A stretch of 56,962 nt of DNA from Epilinea sp044228875 (GTDB lineage: Bacteria > Chloroflexota > Anaerolineae > Epilineales > Epilineaceae): the NCBI GenBank assembly GCA_044228875.1, contig JBGAUA010000006.1:1-56962 (forward strand), given 5' to 3'. Made by a program: the position numbers and the translations under genes. The notes beneath the pieces are model-generated. The model did not search any database, was not told where the DNA came from, and worked only from the letters and a program-made list of their open reading frames with translations. This document shows positions 44,301 to 53,250 of the stretch, piece by piece; position 1 is the stretch's first letter; each line of letters starts with the position of its first letter.

Positions 44301-45824
44301 CGAAGGGTCCAACTGCGACAGCAGCTGGGGCGCCGACTGGAGCACGGCCTCGATGGTGGCCGGGTCCAAGGCCCGCGCCAGATCGGGGTTGGCGCCGAGG
44401 ATGTCGGAGACGACCTGGGGATCCAGTTCGCCGAGGAGTTCCGGCGCGGCCCGCAGCAGCTGGTCCAGCATCGCTGGGTCCAGTTGGGCCAGGAGTTCCG
44501 GCGCGGCCCTGACCAAGGGCTCGATGGACGCGGAATCCTGTTCGGCGATCAGTCCGGCCAGGCCGCCGGCGGCCTGACCGGACGCCGCGGCCGCACGGGC
44601 GGACGTACCGCCTACCTCCGGCGCGGCGGACGCCACGGTGGGCTCGGCATCGTCGGAGGAACCGTCGTCGGCGGGCGCGTCCAGGCGTTCGCGCAGCCGC
44701 CGGCGGATGTCCGCCGGCAGGGCGTCCAGAACCGCCTCGGTCACCGGCGACGGGCCGCCCGGCGGCACCTGCCGGATGACGTCGTCGGCGATCTGCTGCA
44801 GGAGGTCCGGGCGGGCCGCCTGCAGGGTCCTCACGGCGTCCGGCGTCAGATCACGCGTGGTGGCATAGCCCAGGGCCACCACCTCCGCCGGCAGCCTGAT
44901 GGCCAGGAGGGTGCGGCTCTGTCGCGAGGACGTGCGCTCCGGCGTTGCGGTGGCCGTCCTGACGCGGGCGCCGGTTGAGGGACGGTCGGCAGCGGGGGTC
45001 GGGCTCGAAGCCTCGGGGTCGCCGGCGCCGGGAGCCTGTCCGCCGGGAGCGCCGCCGGGCGGTCCACCCTGGCCACCGCCGAGGGCCAGGTTGGCCAGGT
45101 CGGTCTCGCTGCTCAGGCGATGGACCACCTGCAGGGGGATGGTCTTGCCGTCCACTTCCAGGCTGCCGGCCGGGAAGCTGAGGTCGTTGGCCTGCAGGGC
45201 GCCCTTGATGGCACCCAGGCTCTGGTTTCTCGCGTTCAGCCGGACAGGATCGATGTCGATGAAGATCTTTTCCTCACGACCGCCGGCCAGGGCCACGCTG
45301 CTGACGCCCTCGATGCCCTCCAACTCCTCCAGCACCTGGTCCTTGACGATGCGCTGCAGCTCTGCCGTATCCAGATCGCCGTCGGCGCCGCGCACGGAGG
45401 CCTGGACCACGGGCAGGTCGCTGAAGCTGAACAGGACCACCTGCGGGTCCTCGGCGTCTTCGGGCAACGCCACGTCCTTCAGCTCGGCCTCGATGGCATC
45501 ACGCAATTCGTCCTGGGTGGTGCCGTACTCGGCTCTCAGAGTGGTGGCGGCGAAGCTCTCCGACGCGGAGGAACTGACCTCCACCACCTGCACATCGGTG
45601 ATGCCCTCCAAGGCCGACTCGATGGGTTCGACGACCGAGTTGGTGATCTCATCGGCCGAGGCGCCGGGCCACAAGGTGACCACCGTGGCCTGCGGGAACT
45701 CCACCTGGGGCACCAACTCCTGGTTGAGGTCGGCGGCGGCGAAGACGCCACCGGCCAGGAGGAAGAAGGTGATCAACAGGGTGATCGACGGGCGCTCCAA
45801 GGCCAAGCGTGTCAAACGGTTCAT
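41313..45824 (-). CDS. RND efflux permease (HAE1/AcrB type) with a large repeat insertion
   Basis: A 1503-residue permease; relatives are near 1040. It opens MNRLTRLALERPSITLLITF. The first porter region is normal (VTLWPGASADEITNSVVEPI) to about 250. Some 380 residues are then inserted, ending near 632 at GRRLMQAEDGTVRVGDVAEV, where the normal sequence resumes. The site corresponds to the docking domain, on the outer side. The insert holds a Gly/Pro-rich part and an array of 19-residue repeats. The membrane part keeps the proton-relay Asp pair (IGRVVDDAIVVIENI). The Lys of AcrB TM10 is replaced (GIVTTNAIVLVD). A second acidic insert (DEGDEEAADEG) occurs in the second half. No membrane-fusion protein or outer channel is adjacent. 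GAGGAG precedes the ATG. Substrate unknown. Confidence 0.9.
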   Translation of the reverse strand: MNRLTRLALERPSITLLITFFLLAGGVFAAADLNQELVPQVEFPQATVVTLWPGASADEITNSVVEPIESALEGITDVQVVEVSSSASESFAATTLRAEYGTTQDELRDAIEAELKDVALPEDAEDPQVVLFSFSDLPVVQASVRGADGDLDTAELQRIVKDQVLEELEGIEGVSSVALAGGREEKIFIDIDPVRLNARNQSLGAIKGALQANDLSFPAGSLEVDGKTIPLQVVHRLSSETDLANLALGGGQGGPPGGAPGGQAPGAGDPEASSPTPAADRPSTGARVRTATATPERTSSRQSRTLLAIRLPAEVVALGYATTRDLTPDAVRTLQAARPDLLQQIADDVIRQVPPGGPSPVTEAVLDALPADIRRRLRERLDAPADDGSSDDAEPTVASAAPEVGGTSARAAAASGQAAGGLAGLIAEQDSASIEPLVRAAPELLAQLDPAMLDQLLRAAPELLGELDPQVVSDILGANPDLARALDPATIEAVLQSAPQLLSQLDPSVINGLLSAAPDLVSQLDPILVDELLRGSPELLGALDPDLIAGLVAAAPEALARLDQEAVVALLGNLDPAAVDGALRAAPDLLDRLDPAAIDQIPETVLRRIPASVLSALPSSLRTAVLRRLSDTRSPMAGGRRLMQAEDGTVRVGDVAEVSRALEPAETFNRTDGDPSLSLILYKDQSANTVSVVDAVLARLTELEESGDLDEDLKFNVVFEQGTFIKDSLKGVRNEGILGGLFAVLVILIFLNFSVRSTLVTAISIPISIVVALLLMRMQGLTLNILSLAGLTIAIGRVVDDAIVVIENIYRHIQAGEPVRDAVIRGTREVSTAITAATLVTVAVFLPLGLVGGITSEFFKPFAFTASYALLASLLVALTVVPLVAGRLMRRDNLPEDHEGLLLRLYTPTLRWALEHRFLTLLMALVFFVGSLSLVGLVDKTFLPSFGEAAIQVEMALPPGTDLATTDAVSQDVEDLLMDWDGVDTVETTVGRGSQFFGQFSGGDSARAYFFASIDKAEAGGATSEDEGDEEAADEGSGGLLAEWFAPKVDAQAMAAELRDELDGLRGDLVDDGMIADEDDVVFTVTAGSGGGPQGSRYDLQIKSDDAAALRDANDRILEALEDEDNWTENPKFTELPIINLTSNLSEARSVIQVQVDPAKAVAKGLSTIQVGLALREMIEGADLGDVELVDGDTTETLEVFARYPSDMVGEVDGLRTLVINGPQGAVPLEAVATITEGPGPVQVTRIDGERAVVISGEITTQDTFGVLDQADKIIAEVVQDEDLDEDVTVGAGAESRQQREGFRDMLIALPISILIVYLIMVLTFGSLVHPFTILFSLPFAVSGALAALAITDRAISMSSLIGMMMLIGIVTTNAIVLVDLVQQYRAEGMDAKTALMEGGRHRLRPIVMTAIATIIALIPQAIGFTEGALIASELATTVIGGLLASTVLTLVIVPVIYSLLDRLTGGDAQDRPAPAEAPAPPPVEPAPAPSADPRAAEASPLL
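44034..44525 (-). repeat. tandem 19-residue repeat array inside the RND permease
   Basis: Eight 57-base units and one 36-base short unit encode the consensus hxxLLxxAPxLLxxLDPxx (h, hydrophobic). Examples are LDQLLRAAPELLGELDPQV, INGLLSAAPDLVSQLDPIL and VDGALRAAPDLLDRLDPAA. The short unit VVALLGNLDPAA lacks seven residues. The pattern predicts two-helix solenoid-like units. It is followed by IPETVLRRIPASVLSALP, which looks like a diverged extension. Confidence 0.88.
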
Positions 45825-45866
45825 GAGCCCAAGCTCCTCAAATAGGGGGGAATTAATGCAGCACTA

Positions 45867-45879
45867 ACTCAGGCTGAGT
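45867..45879. promoter_or_regulatory. palindrome upstream of the RND permease
   Basis: ACTCAG-G-CTGAGT is a perfect 6-bp inverted repeat with one central base, 43 bases upstream of the permease ATG. On the minus strand TGCATTAAT at 45852-45860, between it and the gene, looks like a weak extended -10. A repressor operator is plausible; no regulator gene lies nearby. Confidence 0.35.
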
Positions 45880-45985
45880 CTATCGCTTCCAGCCCCGCGC
45901 GTCAACTGTTCAGCGCCGCGAGTCGGCACATTCGGCTCCTGGGGTAGAATGCACCCGTCCCGTCCATCCCACAGGAGGTCTATCG

Positions 45986-46558
45986 GTGCGCGCTCGAACC
46001 TCTGTCTTCATCGCCACCAGCGTCGACGGATTCATCGCCCGTCCCGACGGGAGCATCGACTGGCTGCTGGCGGCGAGCGAGCCGGCGGCGGAAGGAGAGG
46101 TCGCGGCGGGCGAGGATTATGGCTACGCCGCTTTCATCGCCACCGTGGACGCTCTGGTGATGGGCCGCGGCTCCTGGGAACAGGTGCTGTCCTTCCCCGA
46201 ATGGCCCTACGGGAATCTGCCGGTGACGGTGCTCAGCAGCCGCGATGTCCGCATCCCGCCGGAATTGGCGGACCGGGTGTCGCGCGACGGAGGCGAGCCC
46301 GCGGCGCTGCTGTCGCGCCTGGGCGCGGCGGGTCGCCGCCATCTCTACATCGATGGCGGCGTCACCATCCAGCGCTTCCTGGCCGCCGGCCTGATCGACG
46401 AGCTGATCATCACCCGCATCCCCGTCCTCCTGGGTGAAGGCCGGCCGCTCTTCGGCCCCCTGGGCGCGGACGTCTCCTTGGAGCACCAGGACACGCGGTC
46501 CTATGCGAGCGGGCTGGTGCAGAGCCGCTACAGGGTGAGGCTGCCATCACCGGACTGA
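45986..46558 (+). CDS. RibD C-terminal / dihydrofolate-reductase-like protein
   Basis: A 190-residue protein of the RibD_C family. VFIATSVDGFIARPDGSIDW at the N-terminus, DALVMGRGSWEQVL, PVTVLSSRD and HLYIDGGVTIQRFL are the standard NADPH-binding and fold motifs, ending with DELIITRIPVLLGEGRPLFG. Family members reduce pterin- or flavin-precursor-like substrates, but most stand-alone copies have no known role. The GTG start is fixed by AGGAGG at 45973-45978. TAGAAT at 45945-45950 may be its -10 box. It is divergent from the RND gene and convergent with hutU. Confidence 0.9.
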   Translation: MRARTSVFIATSVDGFIARPDGSIDWLLAASEPAAEGEVAAGEDYGYAAFIATVDALVMGRGSWEQVLSFPEWPYGNLPVTVLSSRDVRIPPELADRVSRDGGEPAALLSRLGAAGRRHLYIDGGVTIQRFLAAGLIDELIITRIPVLLGEGRPLFGPLGADVSLEHQDTRSYASGLVQSRYRVRLPSPD

Positions 46559-46583
46559 CGCGAGAGGCAGCCGGCGAAGGCGG

Positions 46584-48257
<1,674 letters not shown>

Positions 48258-48413
48258 GGGACTTCCTCCGGCGAGGGAACGGAACGGGGCGAAGGTGGAG
48301 CCGTGGTCTTTCGACGGAGCATTCTATCCAATCCGCGCGCAATTCCGTCGCGGTGGTCTCCTCCGACCGCCGCCACCGGAGTTCCGGTCCCTCGCTCGCG
48401 GCTCCGGTTGACG

Positions 48414-48419
48414 TATAAT
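48414..48419 (+). promoter_or_regulatory. possible -10 element for the histidine kinase
   Basis: A perfect TATAAT lies in the 295-base divergent gap between hutU and the kinase. No -35 match is found 16-18 bases upstream; TTGACG directly abuts it. The leader would be about 127 bases. Apart from this the gap shows no gene. Confidence 0.35.
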
Positions 48420-48552
48420 CCACCGCGATCGCGGGCCGCTCGCCCGACGGCGCGCCACGGCTGACGCGGTCGCTAGCCCCCATCTCGAAGAACCCGGCGA
48501 CGTCGTTTGCGGCTGATGGCCGGGTGTTTGGCGTTTGGAAAGTTGCCCGCGG

Positions 48553-50310
48553 ATGGTCGACGCTCGCAAGCTGCAATTGGCCGGCCTGTGTCTTCTGGGT
48601 CTGGCCTTGGGATCGCTGGCCTATGCCTGGCTGCGCGGGGTGGAGGAGCGCGCCGCTGGGCGGGCCCTGGCGGACCGTGCCCAGGCCGGGGCCCAGGCCG
48701 TCGACAGCCTGCTGCGGGGCGCGGCGCAGCGGGTTCGCCTGGCCGGCCAGCTCCCTCCCCGCGGCCGTCCCGGACTGGGCGACCTGGTGGCGGATGAGCC
48801 GGCGATGGCGGAGTTGCTGCGATTCGGCATGGACGGACGGGTCCTGGACCGGGCGGGCGGGCCGCCGCTCCTCGCGGCGCGGCCGGGCCAGCAGGAGGCG
48901 TCCTGGTACCTGTGGGCGCGCGCCGGCCGCCCCTTCGTCGGCCAGCTGCCGGACGCGGGCGCCGCCCGGCCGGATCTGGTCTTGTCCCTGCCGACCTCCG
49001 ATGGCGGCGTGGTGGCCGCGCGAATCACCGGGGCAACCCTCAAGACGCTCCTGGACGCGGAGGCTCCAGACCTCGGCCGCTGGCTGCTGGTGGACGATGC
49101 CGGCCGCCTCCTGGCGCGCTCCGGCGACGAGGCCCCGGCCGGGCTGGGATCGCGCCTTGCCGGCGAACCGGGGCTGGACCTCGCCCTGGCCGGCGGCGAC
49201 GACTGGTCGGGCGTGGTTCCGCGGAACGGCGCCGCCACCCTGGCTGCCGCGCGGCGGTTGCCGGCCTCCTGGCTATCGGGCGACGCGGCGAGGGAACCGG
49301 TGCCGCGCTGGATGGTCTATGTCGATGCCCCACGGTCGGCGCTCCTGCCCGCCAGCCGACAGCTGGCGACCACGCTGGCCCTGGGCCTGGCCCTTCTGGT
49401 CCTGGGGCTGCTGGGCAGCGCCCTCTGGCGTGGCGAGCGGTTTGCACCGGCCGCCGTGGCGCCACGGCCGCCAGGACCGGCGAGCGCCGGCCTGCCGGGC
49501 GACCGGGACATCTCCCGCGAGGATCTGGACAGCGTTCTGCGGCGCTTGGACGCCATGGTGGTCCGGGCCAAGGAGGTGGACCGCCTCAAGAGCGAGTTCC
49601 TGGCCACCATCAGCCACGAGCTGCGCACCCCGCTCAACTCGGTGATCGGCTACGCGGAGCTGATCCTCAGCGGGGTCAACGGCCCGGTGGACGAGGAGAC
49701 CCGCCAGGACGTGAAGGCCATCCACGACAACGGGCAGGTGCTGCTGCGCATCGTCAACGACCTTCTGGACCTGGCCAAGATCGAAGCGGACCGGCTGGAG
49801 CTGGATCTGGTGCAGCTGGACCCCGCCGCCCTGCTGCAGGACGCCGCCGGCGCCTGGCGGAAGGCGGCGGAGACGAAGGGGCTCGGCCTCACCTGGGAAG
49901 CCGAGCCCGGCCTGCCCCGCGTCTGGGGCGATTCGGCGCGTCTGCACCAGGTGCTCTCCAACCTGCTCTCCAACGCCATCAAGTTCACCGAGCACGGCAG
50001 CGTGCATCTTGCCGCTCGCGCCGCCGGGCCGGAGATCGCCATCGTCGTGAGCGACACCGGTCAGGGCATCGCCGCCGAGGATCGGGAAACCATCTTCGAG
50101 CGCTTCCGACAGCTGGACGGCTCCTTCACCCGCCGCGCGGGCGGCACGGGATTGGGCCTGGCCATCAGCCGCCACCTGGTGCGCATGCACGGTGGGCGCA
50201 TCGAGGTGGACAGCGAGCCGGGACGGGGCGCCGCCTTCACGGTCTTCCTCCCGGTGGAGGAACAGCTGACGCACATGCGGGGGCGTCGGGTGGGGCCGCT
50301 GCTGTGGTGA
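48553..50310 (+). CDS. membrane sensor histidine kinase
   Basis: A 585-residue kinase. Two membrane helices (about 7-25 and 270-292, TTLALGLALLVLGLLGSALW) bound an outer sensor region of some 240 residues resembling a double-CACHE or PAS-like fold. The HisKA domain carries the phosphorylated His in FLATISHELRTPLNSVIGY near residue 354. HATPase_c motifs follow: N-box HQVLSNLLSNAIKFT, G1 VSDTGQGI and G2 GGTGLGLAISRHL. No response regulator gene is adjacent, so its partner is elsewhere. The ATG at 48553 is preferred over a TTG at 48535. Confidence 0.9.
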   Translation: MVDARKLQLAGLCLLGLALGSLAYAWLRGVEERAAGRALADRAQAGAQAVDSLLRGAAQRVRLAGQLPPRGRPGLGDLVADEPAMAELLRFGMDGRVLDRAGGPPLLAARPGQQEASWYLWARAGRPFVGQLPDAGAARPDLVLSLPTSDGGVVAARITGATLKTLLDAEAPDLGRWLLVDDAGRLLARSGDEAPAGLGSRLAGEPGLDLALAGGDDWSGVVPRNGAATLAAARRLPASWLSGDAAREPVPRWMVYVDAPRSALLPASRQLATTLALGLALLVLGLLGSALWRGERFAPAAVAPRPPGPASAGLPGDRDISREDLDSVLRRLDAMVVRAKEVDRLKSEFLATISHELRTPLNSVIGYAELILSGVNGPVDEETRQDVKAIHDNGQVLLRIVNDLLDLAKIEADRLELDLVQLDPAALLQDAAGAWRKAAETKGLGLTWEAEPGLPRVWGDSARLHQVLSNLLSNAIKFTEHGSVHLAARAAGPEIAIVVSDTGQGIAAEDRETIFERFRQLDGSFTRRAGGTGLGLAISRHLVRMHGGRIEVDSEPGRGAAFTVFLPVEEQLTHMRGRRVGPLLW

Positions 50311-50336
50311 GCCGCAGCACCTGGGCGACCCTCCGT

Positions 50337-50436
50337 CCTGGCGCCCGCGACGGCCGGCGCCCGCCGGAGCCATGCCCGCCGTGAAACGCACCGGAGCCGG
50401 ATGGTCCGGCGGCCGGCGCCCTGGCGCCCGCGACGG
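50337..50436. repeat. 17-bp direct repeat in the convergent gap
   Basis: CCTGGCGCCCGCGACGG occurs at 50337-50353 and again at 50420-50436, 83 bases apart. Both copies lie just past the histidine kinase stop, in non-coding sequence. The purpose is unknown; a small local duplication is the simplest explanation. Confidence 0.6.
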
Positions 50437-50460
50437 AAGCGCTCGGTTCTTGGATCGGCT

Positions 50461-50517
50461 CAGGGGCCATGCCCCTGGAACGACAACGCGGGCACGGTGC
50501 CCGAACCAACGGTTCGG
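50461..50517. terminator. cluster of three hairpins between convergent genes
   Basis: CAGGGGC-CAT-GCCCCTG (50461-50477), GGGCA-CGG-TGCCC (50490-50502) and CCGAACC-AAC-GGTTCGG (50501-50517) are three small perfect stems in a row; the last two share two bases. They lie between the 3' ends of the kinase and the SurA-like gene. A bidirectional, T-tract-free terminator is the most likely role. Confidence 0.5.
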
Positions 50518-50553
50518 GTACGCGTGCCCGCGTCGCGGCGTGTGCGGTCGGGG

Positions 50554-52347
50554 TCAGGGTTGGCCGGTGGCGGCCGGTGGGGCCTCTCCCTCTGCGGGCG
50601 CGTCGGCATCCGGGGCCGCAGAATCAGGCGCGGCAGCGTCCGGCGCGGAGGGGTCGGCCGCGCTCGGCGCGACCGTGCCGATGCTGATGCTCCCCTGGCT
50701 ACCCAGCCCGGCGATGTCGATCGTCGGAGCCGCCGGAGCGTTCAAGAAGTCGTTCATGTAGGTGACGAACCAGTCGGGTTCGGCCGGGATCTTGTCGTCG
50801 AAGGGGAACTTGTCGATCTTGGCGCGCCTGGCCTCGTCGGTCTTGGCGTCCTTGATCATGGTCAGCCAGTCCTGGACCGCGTTGTCGCGCCGGGTCGTCA
50901 ACTCCGTCTTGTCGACGGCCCGCGCGGCATCCACGTTCTTGGCATGGATGACCAGGAAGCCGTTGGACGACTGCAGCGCCGCGGACACGCCACCGGCCTT
51001 CAGCTGCAGCAACTGATCCAGCTCCGCCTCGTCGGTCAGGCCGAAGTCGGTGTCCGTTTTCAAGCCGTGGCGGGTCAGCCACTTGGCTTCCGCACTCGCG
51101 GCGCTGGCGAAGGGGTCCGGCGTGGGCGTGGGGACGGTCGTGGCCGCCGCGGTGGGCGCCTCAGGGGCCACTGCGGTGCCGTCGGCGGGGGCGTCAACGG
51201 CTGTCGGCGCGGCCACGTCGGCGGCCGCTTCCGTCCCGGCCGCCTCGGCGGTGGCCGTGGCCTGCAGGAAGATCGGACCGCCCTCGCCGGTGGCTTCGGG
51301 GCTCGGCTCGGGGCTGCCGGCGGCAGCATCGTCACCGGCCGCGTCATCGGCAGCCGCCTCGTCGCCGGCCGGGTCGGCGGCGTCAGCTGCCGGTTCCTCC
51401 CGGGGACCGAACTGGCTGACCAGATCCGCCCAGCTGGCGCCGCCGGCGGCCGCCTTGGCTGCGGCCTCGGCGCTGGCCTTGTCCACGAAGCGCAGGAACT
51501 CGGCTTCCAGCTGCGGCTCCTTGTCCGCGATCTCCGCGCCCATGGCCTTGTTGAGGTTCTCCCGCAGGACGGCTTCGCGGATGACCTTGAGGTACTCGGC
51601 CCGGCTCAGGCCGATCTGCTGCAGACCCGGCTCCACTTCCCGGCGGACCGCGCCATCGAACTTGCTGGCGGGGACGGCGGCCACGACGGTCGCACGCTCA
51701 GCCGTCGCCAGGGCGATGGCCTCCTCGCTCATCACGGTAGGCGTGGGCATGGGCGTGGACGACGCCGCGGAGGTGGCCTTGACCTCCACCGTCGCCGTCG
51801 CGCTCGGCAGGGGGGTGGGCGAACCCAGCAGGGCCAGGCTCAGCCGTGAATCGTTGTTGATGAGGTAGCTCTGGATGTCCGCTTCCGTCACCGTGACGCC
51901 ACGCTTCTCGGCTTCCATGCGCACCAGCGCCTCGTCCACCAGCAGATCCTGCACCGCCGTGCCCACGCCGTCGCGCTGGTTCTTGGCCATGGAGTTCAGG
52001 ATGCTGGGGTCGCTGATCGACAGACCCTTGAGGTTCTGGAGATTCTGGATGATCTGGTTGCGCTGGTACTGCACGCGCGGGACGAAGTCCTGGGCGGTGA
52101 TGGTCTCGGAGGGGCCGTCCTGGCCCAAGGTGACCTTGGCGATGGGCTGGCGAGGCTTGTACCAGCCCTCCCAGTACGCGCCGAAACCCACGATGAGAGC
52201 GATCAGGACCAGGACCGGGAGCAGTACCGCCAGCAGGCTCTTGCTCTGCTGGCGTTCCATGCGCTCATGTAGGAGTCGCTTGCGGATCTCGACGGGCGAT
52301 TCCTGCTTCGTCAGGCCGGCCAGGCGGCGGCGCTTGCCGGAAGCCAT
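50554..52347 (-). CDS. membrane-anchored SurA/PpiC-like peptidyl-prolyl isomerase family protein
   Basis: A 597-residue protein. A basic cytoplasmic tail (residues 1-38) is followed by a membrane helix (SLLAVLLPVLVLIALIVGFG, 36-55). A SurA_N-like helical domain follows, with AVQDLLVDEALVRMEAEKRG, but it is broken by a Thr/Pro-rich linker near 170-205. The parvulin-like region is also split: SWADLVSQFGP near 310, then about 100 Ala/Asp/Pro-rich residues, then TDTDFGLTDEAELDQLLQL and GFLVIHAKNVD. The catalytic residues cannot be confirmed, so a chaperone role without isomerase activity is possible. It starts 11 bases after rpsR, whose stop lies within its GAGG ribosome site. Confidence 0.75.
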   Translation of the reverse strand: MASGKRRRLAGLTKQESPVEIRKRLLHERMERQQSKSLLAVLLPVLVLIALIVGFGAYWEGWYKPRQPIAKVTLGQDGPSETITAQDFVPRVQYQRNQIIQNLQNLKGLSISDPSILNSMAKNQRDGVGTAVQDLLVDEALVRMEAEKRGVTVTEADIQSYLINNDSRLSLALLGSPTPLPSATATVEVKATSAASSTPMPTPTVMSEEAIALATAERATVVAAVPASKFDGAVRREVEPGLQQIGLSRAEYLKVIREAVLRENLNKAMGAEIADKEPQLEAEFLRFVDKASAEAAAKAAAGGASWADLVSQFGPREEPAADAADPAGDEAAADDAAGDDAAAGSPEPSPEATGEGGPIFLQATATAEAAGTEAAADVAAPTAVDAPADGTAVAPEAPTAAATTVPTPTPDPFASAASAEAKWLTRHGLKTDTDFGLTDEAELDQLLQLKAGGVSAALQSSNGFLVIHAKNVDAARAVDKTELTTRRDNAVQDWLTMIKDAKTDEARRAKIDKFPFDDKIPAEPDWFVTYMNDFLNAPAAPTIDIAGLGSQGSISIGTVAPSAADPSAPDAAAPDSAAPDADAPAEGEAPPAATGQP

Positions 52348-52358
52348 TGCCGCCCCCC

Positions 52359-52778
52359 TCAGGAACGCCCGCCGTAAAGGCGGACGTGATCGGGCGTGTA
52401 GGGCAGGAGCGCCATGTAACGTGCCAGCTTGACGGCACGGGTGATCCGGTGCTGGCTGATGGCGTCGACGCGGCTACGACGGCGCGAGCGGATGCGCCCG
52501 CCCTCATCCACGAAGCGCTCCAGGACGTCGATGTTCCGGTAGTTGATGCTCTTGGGGTCGGTGTGCATGGGGGCGCCACGGCCGCGCGAGCGGCCGCCGT
52601 AGCTGCCACCACCACCACCACCGCCGTAGGAGGAGCCGCCGCGGTCACCGCCGCCGCCGTAGGAGGAGCCGCCGCGATCGCCGCCGCCGCCGTAGCCGCT
52701 GCGGCCACCGCGGCCGCTCGGCGGGCCGTAGGATCCGCCGGCGCCGCCGGAGGGTGAAGTGGGAGAGGGACTGGTCAT
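52359..52778 (-). CDS. rpsR: 30S ribosomal protein S18 with Gly-rich N-terminal extension
   Basis: A 139-residue S18; typical bacterial S18 is 70-90. The C-terminal core is canonical: DPKSINYRNIDVLERFVD, GRIRSRRRSRVDAISQHR and AVKLARYMALLPYT. It is preceded by about 70 residues of Gly/Ser/Tyr/Arg-rich sequence, with two exact copies of YGGGGDRGGSS and then YGGGGGGGSYGG. S18 binds the 30S platform with S6. The extension resembles RGG-type RNA-binding low-complexity regions. GTGGAG lies nine bases before the ATG at 52778; a GTG at 52793 is less likely. It is the third gene of the rpsF-ssb-rpsR operon. Confidence 0.95.
   Translation of the reverse strand: MTSPSPTSPSGGAGGSYGPPSGRGGRSGYGGGGDRGGSSYGGGGDRGGSSYGGGGGGGSYGGRSRGRGAPMHTDPKSINYRNIDVLERFVDEGGRIRSRRRSRVDAISQHRITRAVKLARYMALLPYTPDHVRLYGGRS
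52621..52686 (-). repeat. tandem 33-bp repeat in rpsR
   Basis: Two adjacent 33-base units (52621-52653 and 52654-52686) differ at two positions and encode the Gly/Asp/Arg/Ser/Tyr-rich unit of the S18 extension. A partial third unit follows to about 52696. Length variation by slippage would keep the reading frame. Confidence 0.85.
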
Positions 52779-52823
52779 GATCGGATACTCCACGTTGGGT
52801 GTAGGGTCTGATTGGGTGATGGT

Positions 52824-53162
52824 CTAGGCTTGGGGGTTCAGGGACAGCACCTGGGCGGCCACGATCTCCGTCTGCTGGTGCTGGCGACCTTCGGAATCCG
52901 TCCAGCCGCGCACCTGCAGCCGACCCTCGACGTAGGCCGGGAGGCCGCCGCTCAAGGTCTGATCGCAGCGCTCGGCCAACTCGCCCCAGGCGACGACGTT
53001 GAAGCTGTCGATGGCGCTCTGCGGCTGGCCTTCCGGGCCGGTCCAGTTGCGCGGGACGGTGAGGATGAAGGTGGCCACCACCACGCCGGACGGGGCGCGG
53101 CGGGTCTCTGGGTCACCGGCCAGCTGGCCGATCAGGGTGACGCGATTGAGGCCTTGGTGCAT
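52824..53162 (-). CDS. ssb: single-stranded DNA-binding protein
   Basis: A 112-residue OB-fold protein. MHQGLNRVTLIGQLAGDPE is the usual SSB start, followed by VVATFILTVPRNW, DSFNVVAWGELAERC and LPAYVEGRLQVRGW. It lacks the long flexible tail and acidic C-terminal tip (DDDIPF type) of E. coli SSB; it ends at VLSLNPQA. That tip recruits partner proteins, so a second SSB elsewhere is likely. The gene lies between rpsF and rpsR, the common bacterial order. The ATG at 53162 is chosen for its canonical N-terminus; 53189 is possible. Confidence 0.93.
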   Translation of the reverse strand: MHQGLNRVTLIGQLAGDPETRRAPSGVVVATFILTVPRNWTGPEGQPQSAIDSFNVVAWGELAERCDQTLSGGLPAYVEGRLQVRGWTDSEGRQHQQTEIVAAQVLSLNPQA

Positions 53163-53250
53163 GACGAGCGGGCTCCCGCTGGATCCCATCCCCGCTATCC
53201 GCCGGCGGCCGGTCGGCCTGCCGGAAATGGATCGGGGCTAAGGCGGTGGA

